A DNA stretch of 64,000 nt from contig JANBPK010000792.1 in the NCBI GenBank assembly GCA_027579435.1, forward strand, positions 1 to 64,000, read 5' to 3'. This DNA is from Candolleomyces eurysporus (taxonomy: Eukaryota; Basidiomycota; Agaricomycetes; Agaricales; Psathyrellaceae). Position 1 is the first letter of the stretch, and every line of letters starts with the position of its first letter. Shown here in pieces: positions 1 through 12,006 of this stretch. Both the position numbers and the translations under genes were made by a program. Below the pieces are notes generated by a model. That model was not told the origin of the DNA, did no database searches, and saw only the letters and a list, made by a program, of their open reading frames with translations.

Positions 1-1552
1 TCGAGGGTCCTGGACAGGGTCCGGCCAGGGTTCAGGTGTAACACGATATGTGGTGAAGACGCGAGTCCTAGCTCTCGATGCGAAGAAACGCCTTATTTAC
101 ACTTTTTCTCTACAGCTCTGACGTTGTGGAAGATCTCCGAATTACAGTTGCTCACGAATCCTCGCCGTCGAACGTCTTATGGCACACGGTAAGGAGCAAT
201 TGACCTTCGAACTCCTACCTAATTACTTACTGTATCGTAGGAACGCTATCTGACCGCAAACCAAATCGTTCTTCATCTTATTCATACGCCATCAAGAACG
301 ACTCTTTGGACTGTCCACAGACCCATTAACACTCGCCGACAAGGATGGTACATTCGCCTGAGAAGCCCACAGTTTCCTGAGGGGATGAACATACCGCTCA
401 AACCTATTTCACGGACGAGTCACTACTATGTGGAAGAAGGCTGTCTGAGCTTTCGCTGTCGGACCAACGCAGTCCCTGCTCCTACCATCCCGCCGTCGAA
501 CCCGAAACACCGGGATTCAGACAGTGCTTCGAGCAGTCGAAGTAGCGTTCACTCGTACCCCCCTACGCCGCCCACAATGTCCCCGCAAATACATCAGCGG
601 TCCCTGAGATCGGCCAGTCAGGACTTGTTAGCAAACTCCACTCCCTCAACCCCAACAACAGGCGTGCCGCAGAGTAGGGGCATCGTACCAGCTTCGATGC
701 TGTCGCCGAGCCAGTCGACCTCGTCAGACTCATCCATTCAACAGTCTGAGTCTACTACGGAACTGCTAGCATCGACTTCGACTTCGCCTCCTCCTCAGTC
801 ACCGACTGGTACCATCAAACCCGCATTACCTCAACTCCAGACCCAGTCTCCAGAGACGAAAGGAATGGGGAAAAGAAGGGCTGACCCTCCGCCTTCGATT
901 CAACTTCCATCAGAGATTACAGACTTTATACTCGCGCCTATGACCGCGTCGTCTACTTTATACCCAACCCAGCAAGGCGTGATACCGCAGGTGCCTGCGG
1001 CCCAAGAATCTGCGCTATCCTCGCTCTTCAGCAAAGCTCTGAATTTACTCAAATCACAAACCACAACAGTCTCAGCCGGGACGTCGTTCCTCCTCACCAG
1101 GATTCCACCAGCACCGAGGTTTGCTGTGGACCCAACTGTGAGCCCGCCGCCGCCGTATACGAGCTCCGCATCGCTTCCTCTAAAATCTCCCTCATCATCG
1201 TCTTCGTCATCGGCTTCAGCTACTGCTGAGTCTCCCACTACGCCTACTGCAACTTCTTATACCAATACTCCATCTCGCTCGATCCCACCGACACCCCGTC
1301 CAACCGCCGCCTGGTNGCGCAACGGACGTCNTGTGCTTTCGGGGNTACCATCAGCAGACGTCCATATCTTCCGCGTCGCTCCAAGCTCCTTTGCCTCCGC
1401 CCTTGTTGACGTTTACGGACACGACGCCGTATTTGACGGTGCATGCCTCCCAAGGAATTTTGGAGGTGAGGGAGGACGAGCTGAGGATGACGGGTGTGGA
1501 TAAGGCGTTTTGGGNTCTGTGTTGGGTTGGTTTATTGGGGGTATATGGCTGA
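1..1552 (+). CDS. Ser/Pro-rich protein of unknown function, 5' partial
   Basis: The start lies left of the window. I read an exon ending near 32, an exon 116-188 (intron gtgtaac...ctacag before it) and a last exon from 241; phases agree (WHT|ERYLT). The folded part is N-terminal, up to about base 480: a basic/aromatic stretch including YLTANQIVLHLIH and WYIRLRSPQFPE. It is followed by about 270 low-complexity Ser/Thr/Pro residues, probably disordered. The frame is interrupted at the Ns at 1315-1346. Deleting the N at 1346 joins a more natural frame (LTFTDTTPYLTVHASQGILE) that stops at 1550-1552 after a hydrophobic end; without the deletion the frame stops at 1503. I do not recognise the family. 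The coding call rests on splice phases and continuous frame. Confidence 0.55.
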
Positions 1553-1964
1553 TAGGGAGGGGTGGGTCTGGGCTGGAGAAGAGTGAATGAGTGGTCGAAT
1601 ATATAAGTATGTGACTGCCGTTGCGTGTACAAGGTTTCGCGTTTCTCCAGGCAGGGATTCATGTGAACGGTAGTTATTTGTGTAGCTTTCTGAGCAGTAA
1701 ATGTCATATTTGTGGAGACTGGTTCTCCTAGGCTTTTCGCGGACAATTCTACGTTCTTTGGTAGACACCCCACCAAATAATCCGTGTCTGTTTTCCCTGC
1801 ACGCTGATTGGCTGAACCCTCCGAGCGCTCATTGGTCGACCGTGAGAAAACTCTGAACGGGGCAAGGCAAGAGCGTGTTTCGCTGTCAAAATTTCGGTCA
1901 CAACAAAACCACTGCTTGTCAGTGACGACGAACTCCTCGCCACCCTTCACATTCTTTCATAACG

Positions 1965-3081
1965 ATGGCCTCCCCAGCAATGAGCGCCGCTCTCCGACTC
2001 TCCCAAAATGCCTCCCGCTCGACCCTCAAAATCTCGCACGTCTTGAGCGGGAGCACCCGGTCACTGTCGTGGACGTCGAACCAGGCTTCCAGAGCCTCTG
2101 TCGCACGGAACGCGGCGGCCTATAGCCTTATTCATTCGCAGTACCTCAACCAGCANGTCGNACAGCGGTCTAGAGGTTTCAGCACTTCCGCTCTTGTCGA
2201 GGAGGAAAACAGCAGCAGTAGCACGTTGGGCAAGGTCGCTGACGCTATTCGGGAGCGAGAGCAGGAGGAGGGTGGTGAGGTTCAGGAAAGGCCGTATGGT
2301 GATCGGAGGCAGCGGGCCTATAACAGGGAGTACATCCCTAGCAAGACGGTGTTTGTGGGCTCAATACCGTTCTTTGCGACGGAGGAGGATGTGCGGAGGG
2401 TGTTTGAGGCTGCTGCTCCCATCAAGGAGATTAGGTTCGGAAGTGCGTTTTNGTCTTTTTGTTTTTGCTCTCTTGAAGTCAGTATTCTGATTGCGTGTTT
2501 GCTTATTCTATGACAGAGGGGAAGAGGACACATAACGCCCCATTTGCGCATGTCACTTTCACGACATTGGACGATGCAGTTGCTGTCGTCGAGTCTGCCA
2601 AGCAGGAACCCTTCTATATGGAAGGCAGGGAACTGCGCGTCTCGTATAGCGAGAAGCGCGATTACCCCCCTTCCCATCGCTTGTTCTTCGATAACTTCCA
2701 AGGCGGTGACTTGGTCGCGTTGCGAGAGTTCTTGGGCGAATGTGCTCCTTGGGTGGACAACGCTTGGTTCAGTAAGTTGGCTTCTCCCCATGTGTTCGTG
2801 GATGATTTACCGACCTTTCTTGCTTATTTCTAGACCTATCGAAGGAAACAGGGGAATTCAGACCCAGCGGCATCATCCAATTCCACACTGTCGAGCAAGC
2901 CACTCAAGTCCAAGCATCACTCAACAGACGCCCCGGTCCGGATGGTACACCTGTATACATGAGGTTCGCCAGGGATGATCGGGAAGGAGGGAATTACAGA
3001 AATAATCGCCGCAGGGGCAATGGGGGTCAAAATTATCAAAACAGAACTGCCAATGACGGTGAACCCACTAGCCAGCAGTGA
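1965..3081 (+). CDS. Two-RRM RNA-binding protein, probably mitochondrial
   Basis: Three exons with consistent phases: 1965-2442, 2517-2771, 2834-3081, giving about 325 residues. The N-terminus is rich in Ser, Arg and Ala with few acidic residues, like a mitochondrial presequence. RRM 1 starts at about residue 125 with the RNP2 strand TVFVGSIPF and is split by intron 1; its RNP1-region strand is APFAHVTF. RRM 2 starts at HRLFFDNF and runs through exon 3 (SGIIQFHTVEQA, VYMRFARD). The tail is Arg/Asn/Gly-rich (NNRRRGNGGQNYQNR), typical of RNA-binding proteins. Two Ns (2157, 2161) fall in frame. Mitochondrial location is inferred from the N-terminus only. The specific role is unknown. Confidence 0.85.
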
Positions 3082-4443
3082 ACTACGGAGTTCTGTGGCC
3101 GCCGTTTAGAGACTGAGGATTCCGTGGTTCCTGTGCCCTGAAAGGGAGTACAGAGGCCATTGAGTTTCTTAGTGATAGAGTTGACGCTTCATGTCATCCA
3201 CCGCCCCTCCTCTCCCCACTCATGTAGCTTATTGTCTTGTCTAATCCATCTAATCCATTCTCAGAGGGTGCTGTGACCACCCTTACCATCCTATCGCGGT
3301 GCCGCTGCTCGAATGTATTGGTTCTCGGGTTTACAGCTTTTCAACCCAGTGTGGCGCGAAGTATCGGGCAAAGGACACGTCCGTGAAGTACAACGACACC
3401 AGCCGATTCTGGGAGAGGAAACTCACACCTGAGTCAATACATCGTCCCTTGAATGCCCGTTCCCCGAGTCAAGACTTCCTATCCACGGACAAAGGGAAGT
3501 TCGAAACAACTGAGAGACGGAGAGAATACGCGTCACATGCACGCTTTGGGAGTTCCATAATGTTCTATGCCTAGTTTTCATCTTGATGAGTGCTAGTTCT
3601 GTTCAACTTGAATGAATGGCAAGGTGCAACGTGGTAGAGGTTCAGGGTAAGGTTCTGATCTGTGCGATCGTTACCTTGCCCTCCGAATCGTGCGCATGAT
3701 CAGTGAATTCCGCAGTGTCGACCCGAAAATTTTGTTACAACGAGGTGAGGAAGTGTGTCAATGGCACCGGGTGGGTAACGCTCGTGCTATAGCTGCTATC
3801 ACTTAGCGTTAGTACTGTAAGCAGTCCATGTGTACAAAGAGGCTCAGGTTGGCATTGACAAGACACAGTCAGATCTGGGTGAGTCAAGTTATCGAACTCT
3901 AAAAGCCGAGTTACATTTCGTCTTCTCGGCTGTGTTGATTTGCTACTACCTTCCATGTACATCCGGGAGGTTGCGTGTACGATTACTACGTAGGACAATT
4001 AACACTCTGGATCGGGCAGTCCCGGGGCTGCGTTTTGTATAAGGTTTGTAACACAATCTGCAAAGCAAAACTCCCCGCGTTTCCCAGCCAATGACAAAGA
4101 CCCTGTGCCCGAGAAACACAAGAAGCCCGGTGGGCCAGTTCGTTCATTAGACGCCGGATTGGCATGAGGGTCCAGCCGGACTCTTTGGTGGGGCCAAACT
4201 CCTTCCTCAGTACAAGAAATGAGCAGGTGCGAATTAGGAAAAACATGCCACCGCGCGGCGGGCCAGTTCAGTAGTAGGTACAGGAGCGGCGTAAAAAATG
4301 ATGGAATGATAAGCGGTAAGCGCCGTTGACTAGGGAAATCGAGAATATCGGAGATCGCTACTCCGCTTTGGCTGCATGCAGCCAAAACGGCCTTGAATTA
4401 AGGAAATGGGCTGACAAATTGACTCTTTTGTTTAGCCCGGATG
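3082..4443. other. Intergenic, no supported gene
   Basis: Only short unconnected ORFs on both strands (for example 3299-3574 plus, 3999-4385 minus). No domain, splice-consistent pair or RNA gene was seen. Confidence 0.5.
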
Positions 4444-4949
4444 TCAAACACGGTGGCTGCGAGGGGCCGACCAGTCCTCAGGTGGAAGAGGTACATTGAA
4501 CCTCGGATTGACCAATGGAGGTGGTACTGACGGCGAAGCCATATTCTGCACATTTGCTGTTGAGGAGCCTCCAGACGGGGAAGTGGCAATCTTCGACGCG
4601 CCACTGTGGTGCAGTGCCTGGCCGTTGTTAGCATTCGACTTCCAACCCGAGTGATTCGGAAAAGGGACTGGAACGTCGAGGTCGATTGGGTTTGGTGCGC
4701 TGTATGCCCCGGGAGATGAGCTTTGCTTGATGCTCTTCTTCCCTGTTGACAAAGATGAGTGATCAAGCAGTACTGTACCTCAGCAAGTCCAGTGGAAACT
4801 GACCGTCCATCGTTATAGATGTCAATGTCTTTCAGAAGACCAACGTCTTGCAGCTGGAGTGTGGATGGCGTTGAGAGGCGTCTCTCCAGGAGATAACTCT
4901 AGCGGTTCAGGGGAAAATATACAGGAAGGCTGTCAAGCTTGTGGCACAT
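4444..4949 (-). pseudogene. Small unknown gene or relic, copy A of a dispersed pair
   Basis: On the minus strand an open frame (YLLERRLSTPSTLQLQDVGL..., then DIDIYNDGRSVSTGLAE) is joined by a short GT-AG intron (gtacag...tcaacag) to an exon starting GKKSIKQSSSPGAY and ending LPPEDWSAPRSHRV-stop at 4444. The only upstream ATG in frame (4947-4949, next to an ATATAA stretch) is separated from the frame by a TAG at 4899-4901, so the first exon is broken or an intron ends at that TAG. The C-terminal part is clearly homologous to copy B at 6930-7250 (DLDVPVPFPNHSGW versus DLNVPVPFPRYSGW; RFNVPLPPE versus RFGIPLPPE). The family is not recognised. Confidence 0.45.
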
Positions 4950-6929
4950 TTATATGATTTTCACGACCATGTTTACCTGTACGTTACTCAGGGCTCTCAG
5001 CAAATTCCGGTGATTTTAACCCTTCTGATGACTCCAATATGATCTGCGCTTTGTGATACAATTGGCTTTGCATGGTGTTCACTTTGTATCTGTTATTAAT
5101 TGCGCAGATCGGCACTTCATACCTAGTGACTCCGGTCATGGTGTGTATTGTCATGCAAGTAGCAAATAAAGGTCCACGTGTGGCAACCGAGGTTAGCTGA
5201 ATGGAGCAGTTCAGCTCTTTAAGAAAGGCAAAAATAGAATGGCACAGCATACTACTTGAGGAAAATCTCTGTGCTACTATGATATCGCAACGGAATTACA
5301 TATTTGTTAGGGTGTTTTTTATTGGGCATTCGCATGCGAGAGGCCATCAGCGAAAACCAGGCAACTGATATCCCATTACCGCGAGACATCGACGACGCGC
5401 AGCACCGAAACGGTGAGGGCCATCTTGGGATCGGTTCGCTGATCGCGTCGGATTGGCGAACCATTTGGCACACCCATGTACAAGACCCTTTGCATACAAT
5501 ACCTCAGATATCACTATTAGCCCAAAATATTTTTTTTAGACAAACTGAGCCGGAATATATGTCATTCGAGTACATAGAGTGATTGCATGACACCAATACG
5601 GGTATCATACCTCGAGGTACTTAACAGACCCCCAGTCGCAGCCTCTGAGCTCGTCATCTGGGCCCATCCCAAACCGTTAAAAAGGATGGGGTAATAGATC
5701 GGCAGCATGCAGTACCGCTGCAAGTTGCACTGAGACGTACGTCCCTCAGCCAAGCCCAGTTCCACCTATCGCCACAAAAGTTCGAACCAGCTGGTGCATC
5801 CAGACCGGTGCAGCGCTTGTTCTGCTACCGTGAGCTGTGTTGAGGACTAGTGGGGCCAATTAAGCGCCGAGAGAGAGTGGCATATAGCCCGAGGAGGATG
5901 GGGATGGGGGTGAAGATTGGGAGGGAAGAAAGAAATGTTTGGGGCTTCAAAAAGCAAGTCGCATCTTATCTGAAGTGTGACGCCGACGCGTGATGTCACG
6001 ATCTTCAGTCCGCTGCAAACTTTAAGTGTCTAGTACCGTCGCCTCACTTTATGAGACGATGCTGGATGTCGGTCAGCTGGTTCTTCGCTGATGTCATGAG
6101 CCTAGGTTGGCAGAGCTGATTCCCCGGGGCTTTTTGACTCCACAACGTAAACGTGACATCTAACCAGGTTCTTCGATCGAGATAGAGTTTGTGAACCAGT
6201 TCACCTTGTTCCGTCTAGGTCCCTTTATCTTTTATGGGTTGTGAGGTTAAGGGTGCGAGGAATTATGGCATCCTGCGCAGTACTGCAGTCGGGAACCGGT
6301 GAGACCAGATCACTTAGGCTTTCATCTCGCATCTCGAATCTGCGAGGGGTGCATCCGTCACGCAACCTGTATCGGGAATGACAAAAGCCACGTTCACTTC
6401 GTGCAGCCGCGATGTTTACATGAACTTGTGACGGTGGCACGTACTTACTGTGACGAAAACATATCCTCGTTGTGAGGACATGCCCTTACTGCAATACAGG
6501 GCCTTTCCGACGTTTGCACAGTGCCAATACGGCCTGATCCTTATCAGCTTACCAATGAAGACTTAATCTCAGATCTTGTTGTTACACTAGCAAATTGTCA
6601 AACATGATCTACATCTTTCAGGTTGGCGGAGACATATTTCGGACTTCAAATCAGTAAATTCCTAGCAGATATCAAATAGTAGACAGTATCACAGCTTCAG
6701 CATCTCAAAATGCACTTTCTCAGTACACACTGAGAATCGTAAGCGGATCGAGTCGTAGGCTGTGTATCAAGGAGCCTGGAAGAGAAGGACGATTCGGATT
6801 GGCATCCCATCATGATTAATCACGTGAGGGTTTGTCCTAGGCGCCGGATAGAAATTCTAGTCTAAGTCAGTAGCCGTTGTTCACGACAAGCGCCTTCGCT
6901 TGACGGTGTCCGGCGCGCCTATCTCACTT
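4950..6929. other. Intergenic, no supported gene
   Basis: About 2 kb with only short ORFs (4984-5250 minus, 5304-5582 plus, 6225-6440 minus), none with a recognisable domain or partner exon. No RNA gene or clear repeat noticed. Confidence 0.5.
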
Positions 6930-7250
6930 TCATTTCCCCTTCACAGGGCTTGTCGTATCTGGCCCTTTGATTCCTTCCTCTGGTGGAAGGGGTATACCGA
7001 ACCTCGAATGAACCAACAGGGGAGGCGTCAAGGGCGAACGTGTGTGGGGCGACGACACCCATGATGACGGCAAAGTAGTGGGCTGCAACGGGCTCTGCGT
7101 TCGACTGTCATCCGTGGATTCCCATCCTGAGTATCTTGGGAATGGCACTGGGACGTTGAGGTCGATTGCGGTTGGCCCTTCATTCTTTTCAAGAAATTGA
7201 TCTTGTCCAATGCTGTTGTTGCAGCTGCTCCCTGTTGACGATGACGATGA
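6930..7250 (-). pseudogene. Small unknown gene or relic, copy B of a dispersed pair
   Basis: Minus-strand frame reading from SSSSTGSSCNNSIGQ through AIDLNVPVPFPRYSGW to RFGIPLPPEEGIKG and a stop at 6930. It is the diverged partner of copy A at 4444-4752: the order of motifs, the position of the splice acceptor (tcgtcaacag here, tttgtcaacag there) and the DNA around LPPE agree. The only upstream sequence that could splice to it is a short frame ending ...CEGPCGRMN near 7290, so the 5' half seems missing or too diverged to see. Function unknown. The conserved DL(N/D)VPVPFP...SGW core suggests a former protein-coding gene. Confidence 0.4.
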
Positions 7251-7965
7251 GCAATGACCACTATTCTAGACTGGACTCTACAGCTTACCGTTCATTCTCC
7301 CACAAGGTCCCTCACACAAGGCCGCTTAATTGCAAGCAGAGAATAAATTGGCTAGATGAGCGTCCCTCTTGATGCTGGGGACTGGTTCGGAGCGACAAAA
7401 GTGGGGGGNAAAGAATGGGCAGGAAGGGAGTAGAAACACGTACGACTTTTGCGACATGGGTCGGATCCTTTTTCACTACCTCAGGATACCTACGGGGACT
7501 CCCGTACAATCCCGTCAAGTCCAATCTGGGACTCAGAATGACATGTTCATCTGTATTTTTCACCTTAAACAGCTCTTTGGGCCAATAACGAGTCCATGGA
7601 CTCGGAGAAGTTGTCCCTGTTTGGCTTCTATTTACCAATTCCAGTCTTTAGCCCCGACTGACTCATTCATGGCGGGCATGAGGCCTCCTAGAAAGGATGA
7701 AAGAGATTATGCGTGAACCCACAAGCTTCAGATCAGATGCGCCAGTCTACAATACGCGCTGAAGATGTCCATGATAAGTCGAGACTTATACAATCGCTTT
7801 CTTCATAAGCATAGTGTCGGGAAAGGCGCTCTAGACATCAGCGACCGTCCGAGCACCAAGCCGCAAATACAGATCAACGGTGGAGAAACCTCACCGACGG
7901 CGGGGGAAAACATCCCCCGACGGTCCTACCTCTCGTCCCCACCCGATGAAGACCAGCTGAACCGA
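7251..7965. other. Intergenic, no supported gene
   Basis: Overlapping ORFs on both strands (7312-7638 minus, 7369-7716 plus, 7765-8256 plus) show no domain, and one runs straight through the tRNA-like sequence. I do not support them as genes. Confidence 0.45.
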
Positions 7966-8041
7966 GCCAGGCGAGTTGGCACAGTGGTATTGCGTCCTAC
8001 TTGTAATGGGAAGGTCGTTCGTTCAAACCGGGTCCGTGGCA
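7966..8041 (+). tRNA. tRNA-Thr(UGU)-like sequence, probably degenerate
   Basis: 76 bases ending in A. The anticodon arm is good: stem TCCTA/TGGGA around loop CTTGTAA, which puts UGU in the anticodon. The outer four pairs of the acceptor stem (GCCA/TGGC) form, but the inner ones mostly do not. The T arm GTTCG-TTCAAAC-CGGGT pairs with three G-U wobbles, and the D arm is irregular. A-box-like TGGCACAGTGG and B-box-like GTTCAAACC elements are present, and a TTTT run that could end Pol III transcription lies at 8048-8051. It may be a pseudo-tRNA or the head of a tRNA-derived SINE. Confidence 0.42.
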
Positions 8042-9250
8042 GCCTCACTTTTCACAAGAATTTTATGTGTCATTATATCATGTTCGTCAGTGGGAGAGGC
8101 TTACCCGAGAGACAGGCTAGGTTAGGTCAGTTGACGAAGGTTGACGCAGAGAGAGAACCGCCTCCAAAATTGTTTGCTCCAATCTTAGTCTCGGAAGGGA
8201 AAGCAGATAGCCGCAGAAGGACAAAGGACGCGTGCATCTTCTCGTCAATCCTATAGCCTCATCCAGCAGGAAGTCGGCGAAGACTTCGAGAAGTACGACG
8301 GGTTTGTGCGCAAGCCATTGACACACTGCTACCAGACCTTTCGGCACTCATGGGTAGCGAGCGTCAACTAGAAATAAAGTTATGCCTGCCCACAATCACT
8401 TTGAGCCCTGGAATTCTACTTGGTGCTTAAACTGGCCGCCGCCGTCATGTACAGGCAACTTCGATACCGACTTTAATCACCAACCCAGACGATATGAGTG
8501 GATTGTAAATCAATCATCATGTGCGACTCTGGGACTGGTCTACCAAGTGACCGACCACCTTGAATCTGGCTCCGCTTCCTAGCCACGAAGTTCCAGGTGC
8601 AATCCATGTAGCCAATCTCAAATGACGCAGTACGGAACGGCTCCAAATCTTACACGCCGGCTTGCAGCGATACCAGAAGGTGTTCGGAGATCAAGATTGA
8701 GGACTGTACGCTAGTTGGTCCTCGCCTTTTTTNCCCTATCAGCCGCTACGCGGACGCTCTACGCTTTGCACACGCATGGCTTGACACTACTGACTACGAC
8801 CGCTCTCCTCAACGTGAAGGAACCCTGTTCCAGGAAATTAGAAAGATCTTGTTTTCTGAGAAATAAGAATATTTGTCGAATTTCGGAGTGCGGGCAGACC
8901 GAACTTTGATGTTTTAGACGTCACTTTTCACGTTCTTCAAAGCCTCCCTTCTCGGGGCTTCCCTTTGTATCCAAATTTTCCTGCCCGAGCTTGACACGCT
9001 CATTTATAGGAGCTAAAGCGCGTCTTCCCACCGTTGCTTGACCTCTTCCGACTCCTCTCGCCTACTATCCTTTGCACAACGGACGATTGAGTAGCCAAGA
9101 TATTCTCAAAGGCAGCGATCAATTCCAATTCCAAGCCTTTGCTTTAATGTGGCTATAATACAGGTGTGTATGTGAATCTATGATTCTAGGAGCTCTATGA
9201 AGTCCGCAAATGCTCGAATAACTAGTAAAGGGTACTCTGGTATTTAAAAA
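8042..9250. other. Intergenic, no supported gene
   Basis: Short ORFs only (8382-8582, 8715-8909 plus). The right end is the 3' flank of the HMG-CoA reductase gene. Nothing else recognised. Confidence 0.5.
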
Positions 9251-10903
9251 TCAAACTCTAGACACGAGCCCAGCGCCAGGTGTCGCAGGAACAGACGCAG
9301 CAGGTGTATTTACCTGCGACCTGTTGTGTGCCATGTGTGCTTTGATGAGATGGCCTGCAGCGAGCGCACTGAGCAACGACAACTCCCCAGCCAAGACAGC
9401 GGAGGCAATGATGCGGGCGAGTGTCTGCGCATTCTGGCCGGGGTGTTGAGAATGAGCGCCGAGAACACCGAGCATGTCGAGAACACCCTGTTGGGGAGCC
9501 AGAACGGTGCCTCCACCAACTGTCCCGACCTCGATACAGGGCATGGTAACCGAGACAAGGAGGTCTTCACCGTTGAGTCCGGTCCTAGAGAAAAAATCTG
9601 TCAGCCTTATAGACCTCGGAACGGAAGATTAGGCACGTACGGTTCCATCAGCGTCATACACATTGAGCTCTCCACATTCTGCGCCGGATCTTGACCCGTC
9701 GCCAGGAAGATGGCCGTGAGGATATTCGCAGCATGAGCATTGAATCCGCCGATCGACCCCGCCATCGCGCTGCCCATCAGGTTCTTCTTCACATTCAAGT
9801 TGCACAGGTCCCTGACTGTCGTCTTTAACACCGTCTTGACGACATGCCCAGGAATTACGGCCTCAGCTACGACACTCTTCCCCCTCCCTTCGATCCAGTT
9901 GATCGCCGCTGGTTTCTTGTCGGTGCAGTAGTTGCCCGAAAGCGCGAGGACGACCATCTCGGGGAAACGTTTCTGCATCGCTTCCAGCGCCTTCTCTGTC
10001 CCCTTCGAAATCATGTTCATCCCCATCGCGTCGCCGGTCGTCGTAGCGAACCGCACATAGAGCGTCCTTCCGGCAATCGCTGTCTTCAAGCTTTTCAGCT
10101 TGGCGAACCTCGAAGTCGACTCGAATGCTTCCCGGAGCGCCGCGTGTCCCTCGTNCGAATCGATCCACGCCTTGGCCTTTCCAGCCTGGATAGCGGAGGG
10201 GAAGTCGATGGCTGGGCCGCGAGTCATACCGTCNCCNACGAGGACGGTGCTGACGCCTCCGCCAGCGTTGAGAGCTTTGCAGCCTCGAGAAGTTGAGGCG
10301 ACGAGAGTGCCTTCAGCTGTGGCCATTGGGATGGGGTATTGCTTGCCATCGACAGTCAAAGGACCAGCGACGCCAAGGGGGATCGGGATGTAGCCGACAA
10401 CGTTCTCGCAGCAGGCCCCGAGAACTCGGGAATAGTCGTAGTTCTCGTATGGGATGCTTGAGGATTCGAGCGTACCGGTGGACGAGGCACGAGCTATCGA
10501 AGATAATGTAAGTCTGATTCATTGATAATTTTGGAAGCGCCTTACAGAGAATAGCACGCCTGATGCGAACAGCTCGTTCGAGTTGGTCCATACCGAAAAG
10601 TTTCTCGAGAGCGTATGTGGCAATGTTGCCATTGTTGGCAAGCATGATGACCTCCTCGTCGCTGAGGAGAGCTAGCGATTGGCTCCTTGGCCTGGAAGGT
10701 TCCTCGTAGATGGCCAAGCATTCCTTCAAAGAGCGGAGGAAGTAACTCTCTTCGGAATCTTGCTTAGGCGACGACGATCCCGAATCGGAGGAAGGAGGCG
10801 AAGGCAAGGATTGCTCAGGGCGAGCGAGCTTGACCTGCTTCAGCTTCAACTCCAAGTCCCGAACAGAGAAAGGAGAGGTGTGTTGTTGGGCAATGGAAGA
10901 CAT
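9251..10903 (-). CDS. HMG-CoA reductase, catalytic domain only
   Basis: Makes mevalonate from HMG-CoA with NADPH, the committed step to ergosterol and terpenoids. Three exons: 10546-10903, 9641-10493, 9251-9584 (514 residues, phases consistent). Class I signatures in order: [38 protein letters not shown] (catalytic Glu), [16 protein letters not shown] (catalytic Lys), [10 protein letters not shown] and [13 protein letters not shown] (catalytic His, followed by the Ser that AMP-activated kinase targets in other eukaryotes). The protein starts at [10 protein letters not shown]. There is no sterol-sensing or other membrane segment, an in-frame TGA lies upstream, and a TATA box precedes it. Full-length fungal enzymes carry a large ER membrane domain, so this should be a soluble cytosolic isoform, perhaps a second copy. 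Confidence 0.93.
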
Positions 10904-11002
10904 TGTTGCTGAGTTGTTGGGACTGAAGAAGAAAGCACCTGTGGAAGCAAGTGAAGTAAGTGGCCGGGGTTGGTTGCTTTCTCCAGGTCTTCAACCCGAT
11001 GC

Positions 11003-11009
11003 TTTTATA
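11003..11009 (-). promoter_or_regulatory. TATA box of the HMG-CoA reductase gene
   Basis: TATAAAA on the minus strand (GGGAATATAAAAGC), 100 bp before the ATG at 10903. That spacing leaves room for a short leader and supports the start chosen. Confidence 0.55.
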
Positions 11010-12006
11010 TTCCCGCCTCCCCACCTCGCAGATGCACATCAAAGTCGGTCTTTGGGCATGGGACAGAGGCTTCACGACGCCTCCAAGCCGACTCCGCTGT
11101 GGGACATATCCCACAGCACCCGCCTGTAGAGGCATCCCACTCGGCAAATCCGAGAGGGTCAAGTAGCACCACTCTGATGGCGATATGGACAGTTGTTTTC
11201 CTGTCCCACAAATTGGCTAGCTAATTGTCCGAAATATCCCACCCACCACGACGGGTTTTGGCGGTCCTCCCTGCAAGATGGACATCAGAAATCAGTGCAA
11301 TTGCGATATCCGAAATCATTCAAGGTTTTCAAAAGTGTTACCCACCTTGGACAAACCTGAGCCTCAGTCACGGCGAGCGTGAGTCAAAATTTTGATGTAG
11401 AAAGGTTTTTTTCTACGGGTTCAACGTTGACCAGCGTCGGCTACATCTTCCTGTGCCACCGTGGTTTGCAGAGGACGACGACAGGGACTTGAGTTCTTTG
11501 CACCGAGTTTCGACGGAGCTTGAATTTGTTTTGTTCCTTGATTCTCGGACTCACTCCACTCTTTGACGTTCCATTTCCTTGACTTTCACCAGGATTCCCG
11601 TGAAGTACCACTCGCTGGCTTCATCCTGTACGGGCATCATCTGTTCTCAGTCTAGTCTTGTAAAGTACAACAGATGGTATTTCATTCCACACAATCAAGC
11701 GTCTATCTATACAAGCAAATACACGGTAACAACGATCGAGAGGAGCCTAAGCACATAGCTATATAATGACAACATGGAGCAGATTTTCTATAGGTGATTC
11801 CGTTTCCAGACTTTCGAGAAGATAGCAGTAGACGTGAAGGAGGTGAATGGAGGGGGGAAAGGAAGGGATAAAATACGGATAAAGAAACGAAGGGAGCCCA
11901 CACCAACGGATGCGACAGATACTCTTTTTCTCGTATTTGGTTTTCATTCATTCTGTTGCTTTTGCCGCTTGTCGAACTACACCGTAACGCCCACCCCGCC
12001 TTCCTC
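11010..12006. other. Intergenic between two same-strand genes
   Basis: HMG-CoA reductase promoter side and the 3' flank of the trehalose gene. About 1 kb without an ORF that could encode a multispanning membrane domain. CT-rich around 11400-11650. Confidence 0.6.

Noticed and set aside
7369..8256. Two plus-strand ORFs of 115 and 163 residues
   Set aside because: No domain, and the second runs through the tRNA-like sequence; composition looks random.
9326..10511. Plus-strand ORFs at 9326-9694 and 9844-10511
   Set aside because: Antisense shadows of the HMG-CoA reductase exons.
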